Of a DNA stretch of 64,000 nt, positions 7,452 to 17,000 are shown in pieces (position 1 is the stretch's first letter; each line of letters opens with the position of its first letter). The translations under genes and the position numbers were made by a program. Source of the DNA: Streptomyces griseoluteus (GTDB lineage: Bacteria > Actinomycetota > Actinomycetes > Streptomycetales > Streptomycetaceae); NCBI GenBank assembly GCA_000717735.1, contig JOBE01000043.1, positions 3,470 to 67,469 on the forward strand. Direction: 5' to 3'. The notes below the pieces were generated by a model that worked only from the letters and a program-made list of their open reading frames with translations, searched no databases and had not been told where the DNA came from.

Positions 7452-8888
7452 TCAGGCGGAGACCTTCTCGCCCTGCGGCGCCGGGGCGGCGGCCTCGGCG
7501 GCGACGGCCTTGTCGCTCTTCATGACGAGCAGGGTGATCACACCGCCGAGGGCGGCGACGACGGCGGCGCCGATGAAGGCGGCCGAGAACCCGTCCGTCA
7601 GCTTCGGCAGGTTGCCGAGCTGGTCGGCCCCCTGGGACATGGCGACGGCGGTCAGCGCGGCGAGACCGAGGGCGGAACCCACGTTGTACGTGGTGTTGAC
7701 GATGCCGGACGCGAGACCGGCCTGCTCCTGCGGGGCGCCGGACATGGCGGCGATCATCGCCGGGATGTAGGCGAGGGACATGCCGAGCGCGGCGACGAGC
7801 GAGGCCGGCAGGACGTCGACGAGGAAGCTGCCGGTCGGCGGGACGGCGGCGAGCCAGACCAGACCGGCGGCGAGGACGAGCAGACCACCCGCGACGAGCG
7901 GCTTGGCGCCGACCTTCATCATCAGCCGGGAGGTGATGGCCGTCATGAAGATCATGAGGAGCACGGTCATCGGGAGCAGCGCGGCACCGGACTCGAAGGC
8001 GCCGAAGCCGAGGACCTGCTGCAGGTACAGGTTGAGGAAGTACCACATCGGGATCCAGGCGGCACCGAGCAGCGTCATGGCCAGGTTGGCGGAGCCGAGA
8101 CGCGGGACCCGCCAGACGCTGAGCGGCATGAGCGGCTCGCTGATGCTCTTCTGGATCACGAAGAAGAGGCCGAGGAGGACGGCGGCGCCGATCAGCTGGA
8201 GGATCGTGCCGGTGGAGCCCCAGCCGACCTCGGGGGCGCGGACCACGGCGAAGACGGCGAGCGCGAGGCCGGCGGTGACGGCGACGGCGCCGAGGACGTC
8301 GACGGAGCCGCGGCGGGACTCGACGTTCGGGAGCAGCTTGGTGGCGGCGAGGGTGGCGAGGCCGATGGGGATGTAGATGATGAAGACCCACTGCCAGCTC
8401 ATCCACTCGGTGAAGACACCGCCGAGGAAGACGCCCGCGGTACCGCCGGCGGGGGCGGCGGCGCCGTAGAGCGCCATCGCCTTGCCGAGCTCCTTCGGGT
8501 CGTGCATGAAGAGCATCATGAGCAGGGTCATGGCGGAGGGCGCGATGAGCGCACCGCCGACGCCCTGGACGGCGCGCCCGACGATCTCGACCCAGGCGGT
8601 CTGCGCGGCGGCGGCCACGACGGAACCGGCGATCATGACGGCCCAGCCGGAGACGAAGATCCTGCGGGCTCCGACGAGGTCGGAGAGGCGTCCGCCGAGG
8701 AGCAGCAGACCGCCGAAGACGATCACGTAGGCGTTGAAGATCCACTGGAGCTCGCTCTGCGAGAAGCCCAGGTCCTTCTGCATCTCGGGGAGTGCGACTC
8801 CGATGATCGAGGTGTCCATGATGACCATGAACTGTGCGGCGGCGAGCACGACAAGTGCCCACCAGCGCCGGGGATTGACGGTTGACAT
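7452..8888 (-). CDS. MFS drug exporter, DHA2 (14-TM) family
   Basis: A 478-residue integral membrane antiporter. The N-terminal WWALVVLAAAQFMVIMDTSIIGVALPEM is the DHA2 signature (motif D1-like, with the membrane Asp), followed by GGRLSDLVGARR (motif A) and GRAVQGVGGALIAPSA (motif C). Hydrophobic segments continue through about 14 helices. It probably exports the product of the adjacent cassette or provides self-resistance, though it may be an independent efflux gene. The start MSTVNPRRWW is used; the open frame upstream runs through a region with no coding signature. Two G-tract palindromes lie 46-100 bases upstream. Confidence 0.9.
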   Translation of the reverse strand: MSTVNPRRWWALVVLAAAQFMVIMDTSIIGVALPEMQKDLGFSQSELQWIFNAYVIVFGGLLLLGGRLSDLVGARRIFVSGWAVMIAGSVVAAAAQTAWVEIVGRAVQGVGGALIAPSAMTLLMMLFMHDPKELGKAMALYGAAAPAGGTAGVFLGGVFTEWMSWQWVFIIYIPIGLATLAATKLLPNVESRRGSVDVLGAVAVTAGLALAVFAVVRAPEVGWGSTGTILQLIGAAVLLGLFFVIQKSISEPLMPLSVWRVPRLGSANLAMTLLGAAWIPMWYFLNLYLQQVLGFGAFESGAALLPMTVLLMIFMTAITSRLMMKVGAKPLVAGGLLVLAAGLVWLAAVPPTGSFLVDVLPASLVAALGMSLAYIPAMIAAMSGAPQEQAGLASGIVNTTYNVGSALGLAALTAVAMSQGADQLGNLPKLTDGFSAAFIGAAVVAALGGVITLLVMKSDKAVAAEAAAPAPQGEKVSA

Positions 8889-8933
8889 TGCCCTGACCCT
8901 TCGCTCGCGACGAACCCCGAGGCGAACCCGGGG

Positions 8934-8988
8934 CATACCCCTAGGGGGTACCTGTGCGGTGCACCGTAGCATACCCATGGGGGGTATG
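8934..8988. promoter_or_regulatory. Tandem G-tract palindromic operators (CsoR/RcnR-like pattern)
   Basis: Two sites with the same layout: CATACCC-N5-GGGTACC (8934-8952) and CATACCC-N5-GGGTATG (8970-8988, arms perfect over 7 bases). Their starts are 36 bases apart. They lie between the exporter (minus) and the HD-domain gene (plus). TACCC...GGGTA pairs are typical of DUF156 metal/formaldehyde/persulfide sensors; which regulator binds is unknown because none is encoded beside them. Confidence 0.6.
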
Positions 8989-9065
8989 TAAGAGCGAGGT
9001 GAGGACACCACCGACGACACGGGGGAAGCGCCCCTTCCGCCCCACCCGCCGGGCAGAATGCCCCC

Positions 9066-9740
9066 ATGACCGCAGACCAGGACCCCGCACTCCTCCAGCG
9101 CTGGAACGCCACCCTGCTCGCCGCCCGCTCCGGCCGCGAGGGCCCCGACCCCACCCCCTACGGCCGGAACCTGCTGTCCCGCTGGGCCGAGCCCCAGCGC
9201 CGCTACCACACGGTCGACCACCTGCGGACGGTCCTCGACCGCATCGACGAACTGACCGACCAGGGCGGCGAGGGCGGCGAGTTGGAGCTCGTGCGACTGG
9301 CCGCCTGGTTCCACGACGCGGTCTACCGCCCGGACCGCTCGGAGAACGAGGAACGCTCGGCGATCCTGGCCGAAAGGGCCCTCACCGAGGCGGGACTCAC
9401 CCCGCACGAGGTCGCGGAGGTGGCCCGCCTGGTCCGCCTCACCGTCACCCACGACCCCGACGCCGGCGACCTGAACGGCGAGACCCTCTGCGACGCCGAC
9501 CTCGCCATCCTCGCCACCGCCCCAGACACCTACAGGGGGTATGCGGAGGCGATCCGCGAGGAGTACGCCTTCGTCCCCGAGGAAGCCTTCCGCGAGGGCC
9601 GCGCCACCGTCCTCCGCCAGCTCCTCTCCCTCCCCCGGCTCTTCCACACCCCGTACGGGGCGGCGGCCTGGGAGGAGAAGGCGCGGGAGAACATGGAACG
9701 CGAACTCAAGGAATTGACCGACATTTCCGACCCTGCCTGA
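9066..9740 (+). CDS. HD-domain predicted metal-dependent phosphohydrolase
   Basis: A 224-residue cytosolic protein. YHTVDHLRTVL (residues ~44-54) supplies the first His, AAWFHDAVYRPDRSENEERSA carries the HD pair with the downstream Glu/Ser pattern, and CDADLAIL the last Asp, as in the small HD family near COG4339. The natural substrate of this family is not established. A CAGAAT hexamer ends 6 bases before the ATG and no Shine-Dalgarno is visible, so the mRNA may be leaderless. It is divergent from the exporter and shares the G-tract operator region with it. Confidence 0.8.
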   Translation: MTADQDPALLQRWNATLLAARSGREGPDPTPYGRNLLSRWAEPQRRYHTVDHLRTVLDRIDELTDQGGEGGELELVRLAAWFHDAVYRPDRSENEERSAILAERALTEAGLTPHEVAEVARLVRLTVTHDPDAGDLNGETLCDADLAILATAPDTYRGYAEAIREEYAFVPEEAFREGRATVLRQLLSLPRLFHTPYGAAAWEEKARENMERELKELTDISDPA

Positions 9741-9838
9741 AAAGGCCCGGTCGAAGCCAAAACGTAATGGGAGTGGCCCCCTACCGCCGGTAAGATCATT
9801 CTGCTCGATCTTCGCCAGCGAGAGATGCCAGGAAGACC

Positions 9839-10579
9839 ATGAAACTGCGCAGGGCCCTCCCTATCGCCACCGTCATACCGGCCCTTCTCGCGATGTCCGC
9901 CTGTAGCGGCGAATCGTCGGAATCCGATGGCAAGAAGCCGAAGACCGGCGCGAGCGCGAAGAGCACGCAGAGCCCCGAGGACAAGAAGGCCGCCGAGGCG
10001 AAGCGCCTGGGGGCGCTCGACGGAAAGGCCATCGAAAAGGCCGCCATCACCGGAAAGACCGCGGGCTTCGACGCCAAGAAGGTCGCCACGGCGGATGTCG
10101 AGGCCGGCCGCGGCATGGAGGCGGACAAGAAGGTCTGCCAGCCCCTCGCCAGCCTGATCGGCGGGTTCACGCACATCCCGGCGGTGAGCGTGGCACACCG
10201 CTCCCTCCAGCCCGGCGAGGCGACGAACGCGACCGTCGGCTCCATGTGGCTCGCCTCGCACTCGGAGGACAACGCCACCAAGGTCATGAAGGAACTCCGC
10301 ACGGCCGTCGCCGAATGCCCCAAGGGCTTCAAGACCCTGGGCCTCACGTACGGAAAGGTCGAGGGCCTCACCGCACCGAAGCTCGGCGACGAGGCCGTCG
10401 GCTACCGGATCACCGGCGACATCGGCAAGCAGAAGGTCCCGATGACGTACACGGTGGTGCGCAGCGGCGGCGTCGTCGCCGCGTTCTACGGCGTGAACAT
10501 GCTGGACCCGAAGAAGGCGGCGATCCCGGAGCCGGTGGTGAAGGCCCAGCTGGAGCGGATCGCGGACGCGACGGGCTGA
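9839..10579 (+). CDS. Secreted lipoprotein of unknown function
   Basis: A 246-residue lipoprotein. It has a short positive N-terminus (MKLRRALP), a hydrophobic core and a lipobox-like AMSAC with the lipidated Cys near residue 22. A Lys/Ser/Glu-rich linker follows (EDKKAAEAKRLGALDGKAIEKAA), then a folded domain of about 170 residues with strands such as AVSVAHRSLQPGEATN and MTYTVVRSGGVVAAFYGV. No enzymatic motif is visible. The pattern resembles Streptomyces lipoproteins that sense or bind ligands at the membrane, but I do not recognise the family. An AGGAAGA ribosome site precedes the ATG. Confidence 0.7.
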   Translation: MKLRRALPIATVIPALLAMSACSGESSESDGKKPKTGASAKSTQSPEDKKAAEAKRLGALDGKAIEKAAITGKTAGFDAKKVATADVEAGRGMEADKKVCQPLASLIGGFTHIPAVSVAHRSLQPGEATNATVGSMWLASHSEDNATKVMKELRTAVAECPKGFKTLGLTYGKVEGLTAPKLGDEAVGYRITGDIGKQKVPMTYTVVRSGGVVAAFYGVNMLDPKKAAIPEPVVKAQLERIADATG

Positions 10580-10600
10580 CACCGCCGCCACAGACACGGA

Positions 10601-10645
10601 GAAGGGGGCCGTCCCCAGTGCGACGCACTGGGGACGGCCCCCTTC
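10601..10645. terminator. Bidirectional terminator hairpin
   Basis: A perfect 22-base inverted repeat (10601-10622 with 10624-10645) around one base. It lies between the converging lipoprotein gene and the toxin/immunity operon and could stop transcription from both sides. Confidence 0.8.
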
Positions 10646-10662
10646 TCACAAGGGACGACCGG

Positions 10663-11076
10663 TCAGGAGACGTGTCCCGATTCCGCCGGGAACTCCGGCG
10701 GCCAGGGCTCGCGCGGGTCGTACAACGACTGCCGCTCGCCCATCAGCTCGTACTCCGCCTCCCGCCAGCTCGGGTTGCCGCCGACGACGAAGCTGTCGCC
10801 GTCCCGCTCCAGCATCCAGGTATAGACGGCGTCCTCCGCCGGAATGCCGTGCCGTTCGTGGAGCACGGCGAACTCCGCGGCGGTCGCCCGCCGGATATGG
10901 ACGCCGTTCTCGTAGTAGGGCTTGAGGAACATCAGCTCCACATGCCCGATATAGACCTCGACCCTCGTCGTGGTCCGGTCCGCGAGTGTGGGCTCACTGG
11001 TCAGAAAGAGCTGGCGGTGCGAGGGGTTGAACCCGCTCACCCTGAAGAACCGACCCTCTCGGACGAAATCCGTCAT
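10663..11076 (-). CDS. Candidate immunity protein of the adjacent polymorphic toxin
   Basis: A 137-residue soluble protein of no family I recognise, rich in aromatic and acidic residues (GHVELMFLKPYYENGVHIRRATAAEF; DPREPWPPEFPAESG). There is no signal peptide. It starts 13 bases after the stop of the 2481-residue secreted toxin-like gene and is transcribed with it. Position, small size, acidity and lack of relatives fit the standard toxin-then-immunity order. The function is inferred from context only. Confidence 0.6.
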   Translation of the reverse strand: MTDFVREGRFFRVSGFNPSHRQLFLTSEPTLADRTTTRVEVYIGHVELMFLKPYYENGVHIRRATAAEFAVLHERHGIPAEDAVYTWMLERDGDSFVVGGNPSWREAEYELMGERQSLYDPREPWPPEFPAESGHVS

Positions 11077-11089
11077 GCCTTCCCTCTCC

Positions 11090-14000
11090 TCAGAATTCCT
11101 CGGGCACGAGCGACCCGTCGGGGTAGGTGAAGCGGCTGGGGTAGACGCGTTCGTACGTCCCCTTGTCGGGGTTGTACATGTTCCACTCGATGGACTTCCA
11201 CGTGCGCTGCTCCCGCCGGACGGCCGTACGGAGTTTGATCATCTCCCATGCGGTTCCGTGGCCCGAGGACTGGATCACGGACCAGGAGCTGTTCTGGATC
11301 GTCTCCCCTCGCGCCAGGAGCATGCTCAGTGCCTCATCGGCGTTCTTGGCGCCGACGACACCGTCCAGGGACACCGAGAGCCTCACGTTGGGGTTGATCA
11401 CCGCTCGCTCCACGCCCACCGTCCACAGGGCGCGCTGCCCCATCCCCATGCTCGCCGGCATCTCGATGGCGTACACCTTGTGGTTGAAGGTGTTCCCGCC
11501 GATGGAGTTGGCCAGGTTGTTCGAGCCGGGCCTGGTGGCACCGCCGTTGACGCCGAGGACGATGTGATCGCCGTCCTTGACGAGGTCCTTGAGGACCGCC
11601 TGGCACTGCTTGACGATGTCGTCGTCGGCCGCCGCGACGGAGAACGACGCGACCTTGAAGGTCGCGGTGTCCGCCGCCTCGCACGCCGTGCCGATCTTGC
11701 GGAAGATGCGGCTGATGATGCCCTGGACGACGGCCTCGGACAGGCCGATGGTGCGGAGCGCCATGAAGGCGTCCATGAACCCGATGCCCGTCTTGACGGC
11801 GGCGTCCATCGCCGTCACCGCGGCCTTCGCCGACCTGAAGATGGCGCCCGCCACGAACCAGCTGGCCGCCCAGGCGCAGTCGCCCCAGCTGCCGCCGGAC
11901 AGACCCGGCGTGATCAGCTTGGCGCAGCCGATGAAGTCGCCGAGCAGGACGTCGATCGGATCGATGCCCGAGTTGAACTGGGTCATCGTCAGCGTGACGC
12001 TGAGCCTCTTCGTCTCGGGCTTCTCCGACACCTCGCGGCCGAGGTAGACCGTCTCCGCGGTCGGGCAGGTGCCCGAGCTCGTGTACGACTCCCACGGCAC
12101 CATGCACATGAACACGTCGACGTGCGACTTGTACGTGACGTCGGACGTGATCGTGCAGTCCCCGAAGTGGATGATCGGGTTGCAGTTGTCCTTGACGACG
12201 TTCTGCGGTTCGCCGATGTACTCGATGTGGTCGAGGACCGCCCACACGTCACTGATCCCGGTGGTGACACCCTGCGAGATCTGCTCGCTGCTGCCGCCCT
12301 TCTCCGTACGGTCAGCGGCGTCCTGGGCCTCGTTCGCCGCGTCCCACGCACCGGCGGCGGCCTTCTCCGCCGCCGTCGCGTCGGTCTCCGCCTGGGTGGC
12401 GGTGGCGCGGGCGCTCGCGGCGTCCTTCTCGGCCTGGGTGGCCACGGCACGGGCGTTGGCGGCGTCCTTCTCCGCCTCGGTCGCCGCGGCGTCCGCCGCG
12501 TTGGCGTCCGCCTGGGCGTCCATCGCCGCCCACGACGCCGCCATGGCGTCGTTGCCTGCCGACTGCGCGTAGCCGTCGGCCCGGTTCGCCGAGGCCTGCG
12601 CCTCCTTGGCGTCCTTCGCGGCCTGGGTGGCCGAGGCCTGGGCCCGCTCGTACGCCTTGGCGGCGCGGAGCGCGTCGGCCGCCGCGGCCGAGGCCGCCTG
12701 TGCCGCGAGCTTCATGTCCGCGGCGGCCTGCGCGGCCAGGGCCTGCGCCTCGGCGGAGAACGCCTGGGCCATGTTCGCGGTGGCGGCCGCTGCCGCCGCC
12801 TGCTGCTGCGAGACCGTCAGGGACTGCTGCCCCGTGAGCACCGCGAACGCCGCGGAGCTGTCGAGCTCCTGGAACGGACCGCCGAGGGAGATCGCCTCGT
12901 TGGCCGGCTTGATCACCGCCGCCGCGGAGTCACGGGCCGCGAGCGAGGACCGCACGGCCGCGAGGGCCTTGCCTGCCGTGGTCGCCGCCCAGGCCGCGGT
13001 CTGCAGCGCCTCGGAACGGGCGGCAGCAGCCTCCGCCTTGGCGACCTTGGCCGCCGCGGACGCCTTCTCGGACTGCGCCTTGGCGCCCCGGGCGTCGGCC
13101 GCCGCCGCCTCGGAGGCGTCGATGGCCTCGGCCGCCGCGGCGTGCGCCGCGGCCGCTGAACCGGCCGCCACCAGGTAAGAGGACCAGGCGCTGTCCGCCG
13201 CCGCCTTGGCGCGGGACGCGGAGCCCTGCGCCTTGGTGGCCGCGTCACGGGCGTTGACGGCCGCGGTCGTGGCCGCGTTCGCCGACGCGCGGGCGTTGGT
13301 GGCCGCGGTGGTCGCCGTGTTCGCGGCGGCACGGGCGTCGGTGGCGGCAGCGCGGGAGGCTACGGCCGCGTCCGTACCCTCGTCCGCGGCGGCGTTGGCC
13401 TCCAGGGCCTCCGCCTTCGCGTTCAGCGAGTCCCGGCGCTGCTCGGCCTCCAGGGCCCTGTCACGGGCGGCGACCGCGTCGCGCTCCGCCTGCTCGGCGT
13501 CACCCCTGCGGGCCGACGCCGTGGCGCCCGCCGCCTCGGCCGACGTACGGGCCTCACTGGCGATCCGGCCCTGGGCGACGGCGTCCGCCTCGTGGCCCTT
13601 GGCCTTGTCGCGCTCCCTCTCGGCGGTGGCCCGGTGGGCCGCCGCGTTGGCGCGCTCCAGCTCCGCGATGGCGCGCTGCTCCTGCGCGTTCGCCGCGGCC
13701 TGACGGGCCTGCTCCTCCTCCGCGAGGGCGGTTTCCTTGGCCTTCTTGGCGATGGCGGCGTTGTTCGCCGCCGAGACCGCGTAGGCGTCGGCGCTGTCCG
13801 CAGCGGCCTTCGCCTGGGCGGCGGCCTCCTGGGCGGCGATGCGGCGGAACTCGGTGTTCACCGCGTGCGCCTCGGTCTGCGCCAGGGCGAGGAGCGCCTC
13901 CGACGTCGAGACCGTGGCGTTCGCCGCGTTCAGCGCGGTCTCCGTCGCCTTCGCGGCGGCCGTGGCGGCCGCGCCCGAGGCGCGGGCGACCTGGACCGAC

Positions 14001-17000
14001 TGCTGGGCGTACATCAGGCCACGGCCACGCGGCACCTCGGAGGCGTCCGCGATGGCCCAGGCCTGCTGCTGGCCGGTCACCGCGCGCTGGGACGCGGCGG
14101 CGGCCAGGGCGGCCTGCTCCTTCGCCTTGGTGCTCAGCGCCTGGACCTTGCCCCGGGCGTTCGCCAGATCCGTCTTCGCCTTGTCGAAGAGGGCCTGCTT
14201 CGGCTTGAGGATGTGGTGCGGGTCGCGTTCGAGCTCGTCGTGCCAGTACTTCTGCCAGCGCAGGATCTGGTCGGCACGCCACGCCTGGCCGATGGCCTCG
14301 ATCATGGTGGCGGTGGCGGTCCGGGTCGCCGCGGCGGCGTCGGCCTCCGCCTGCATGATGACGGCGCGCGGGGCGGCCTGACCGGCGTACTCCGACTCCC
14401 ACTCGGCCGAGGCCTGGGAGACGGCCTCGCTCAGGGAGTTGCGCGGGTCCACCGGGTCGGCGTGGTTGCACGTGGCCCACGCCTGCTTGAGGTTCTCGAC
14501 CTCTACGCGGAACTCGGGGGTGCCTTCGGCGACCTTCTTGGCGGGGAAGCCGCCGTGCCGCAGGTAGACGGCGATGTCGGCCGACGTCGTCCCGCCGAAG
14601 TAGCGGGTGTTGTTGACGTTGGAGTCCCGCAGCATCCAGTCGGCGGCGAAGTCGTGCCAGCTGTCCTTGCCGCGGTTCTGCTCGGTGATCTGCCGGGCCT
14701 TGGCGATCGCCTCCGGGCTCGCGTTGGTGTGCGCGTCCCAGCCGATGCGGTCGGCCATCTTCGCCTGCGTGGCGTAGGTGTAGGCGCTGATGTCGGCGCC
14801 GAACTCCGGGGCGTGCAGCGTGATCTCGTCGCTGAACGAGCTCATCGCGTACGGCCGGTTGGCATCCTCCAGGACGGCCTTCTGGGCCGCGAACGCGTCC
14901 AGGTAGGCGTAACCCGCCTCGCGGTCCTGATCACCGGCCTGCCCGAGCGGCATGAAGCCGATCCAGCCACGGTCGCCGATGACGGCTTCCAGCTGGTCGT
15001 TTCCGCCGGTCAGGCCCTGGATGGCGACGGCCTTCGTCTTGGCGCCGCCCGCGTGCAGGGCGACTCCCGCGAGGCACCTGTTGAGGCGCGGGGTGGAACG
15101 GACGTCGCGGATGACGGCCGCGAGGTCGTTGAGCCGACGCAGGGCGTTGTCAGCGGCGACGAAGATCGTCCGCATGCCGTCGGAGACCTGCTCGATCGCC
15201 GCGGCGAGCGCGGGTACGCGGCCTACGATCACGGCGGACGACGGGACGTCGACCAGCGCCCAGAGACAGTTCTCGACGTCGTAAGCGGGCAGGCATTCCC
15301 GGACCTTGGCGGGGTCGAGCTGCTCGAAGAGGATCTGCCCCCCGTTCGCGGTCGCCCACTCGACGACGTTCACGGAGACGGCCGCGAGGCCCTTCCGGTA
15401 GTCGTCGACGCAGGTCTGTCCGCAGGCGTCGAGGAGGATCTGCTCCTCGCGCTGGCCGAGCGCCGGCCAGTTGGAGGCGCCGCCCTTGATGGGCGTGGCG
15501 CCCTCGGCGAGCGCGCCCTTGTGCGCGGCCTCGTTCTTCTCGCGCTGCTCCTGCTCGGCCTTCTTCGCGGCCTCCTCGGCGGCGGAGCTGTCGCCCGCCG
15601 CGTCGCCGGCCTTCGTCTCGGCGTCCTTGGCCTCCTGCTCCGCCTCGGCCGCCTTGCGGGCGGCCTCCGCGGCCGCGGCGGCGGACCGGCCGGCCTTCTC
15701 GTTCGCCTCGGCGGCGTGCCGCTCGGCGTCGGTGGCCTCACGGTCGGCCTCGGCGGCGATGTCGGTGACCGCGTCGGCCGTCGTACGAGCGCTGACGGCG
15801 TCGTTCCCCGCCTGCTCGGCGTGACCGGCGCCGGCGTCCGACGCCGTCTTCGCCCCCTTCTGCGCGTCCGTGGCCTCGGCCGCGGACGCCTGGGCGCGGG
15901 TCACGGCCTCCACGGCACGGACCGAATCGCTCGCCGCACGGGCGGCGGCCTCGGCCGCGAGCTTCGCGTCGCCGGTCGCCTGCGCGGCGGTCTGCTGCGC
16001 GGACTCCGCCGCGGCTGCGGCCGCGGTGGCCTTGGCCTCGGCGGCGGCTGCCTGCTGCTCGGCGATCGTCTTCGACGACTGGCCAACGAGCACGGCGAAC
16101 GCCGCCGAACTGTCCTTCTCCTGGTACGGCGTACCGACGGAGATGGCGTCGCCGGCGGCGGCGACCGCGGCCGCGGCACTGTCACGGGCGGCGAGCGCGG
16201 CCTGACCGGCCGCGTAGGCGCGGCCGACGACCATCCCGGCCGACTTCACGGCCTCGGCGGCACTCACTCCGGCGGCGGTCGACTCCTGCTGGGCCTTCTT
16301 GGCCAGCTCGGTGGCGTTCTCCGACGCCGTGGCCGCGTTGTCCGCGCGGATCGCGGCGTCCTGCGACGCGTCGAGCGCGGTGGCCGCGGCGACGTGCGCG
16401 GTGGAAGCCGCGTCGAGGGAGGTGCGGTACGCCGACCACGCGCTGCTCGCGTTGGCCTGCGCGCGCTCGGCGGCGCCCTCCGCCGTGGTGGCGGCTGTGC
16501 GCGCGCCGACGGCGGCCGTGGTGGCCTGGTCGGCGGCGGCCTGCGCGGCGGTGGCGGCCTGCGCGGCCTGGGTCGCGGCCGTACGGGCGGCGGTGGCCGC
16601 CGCCCGCGTCTCGTCGGCCGCGGCGCCGCCCTCGGCGGCGGTGGCCGCCGCCTCGAGTGCGGCGGCGCGGGCCGCGGTGGCCTGCTTCGCCCAGAGAGCG
16701 GCGACGGCCTTCTCGCGCGCGGTCTGCGCGGCCTTCGCCTTCTCGTCGGCGATCTTCCGCTTCGCGGTGGCGTCGGCGGTCGACGTCCCCGCGGCCGTGT
16801 CGGCGGCCTTCGCCGCCGTCTGCTGGGTGGTGGCCCGCTCCTCGGCCTCCTTGGCCTTGGCGCGCTCGGTGGCGGCCTTCGCGCGGGAGGCGACGGCGGT
16901 GGCGTGCTCCGTCTGCGCCTTGGCCCGCTCGGCAGCGGCGGTGGCGGCCGCGGTCTTGGCCGCGTCGCGCTTCTGCTCGGCGGTCGTGCGCGCGGCCTTC

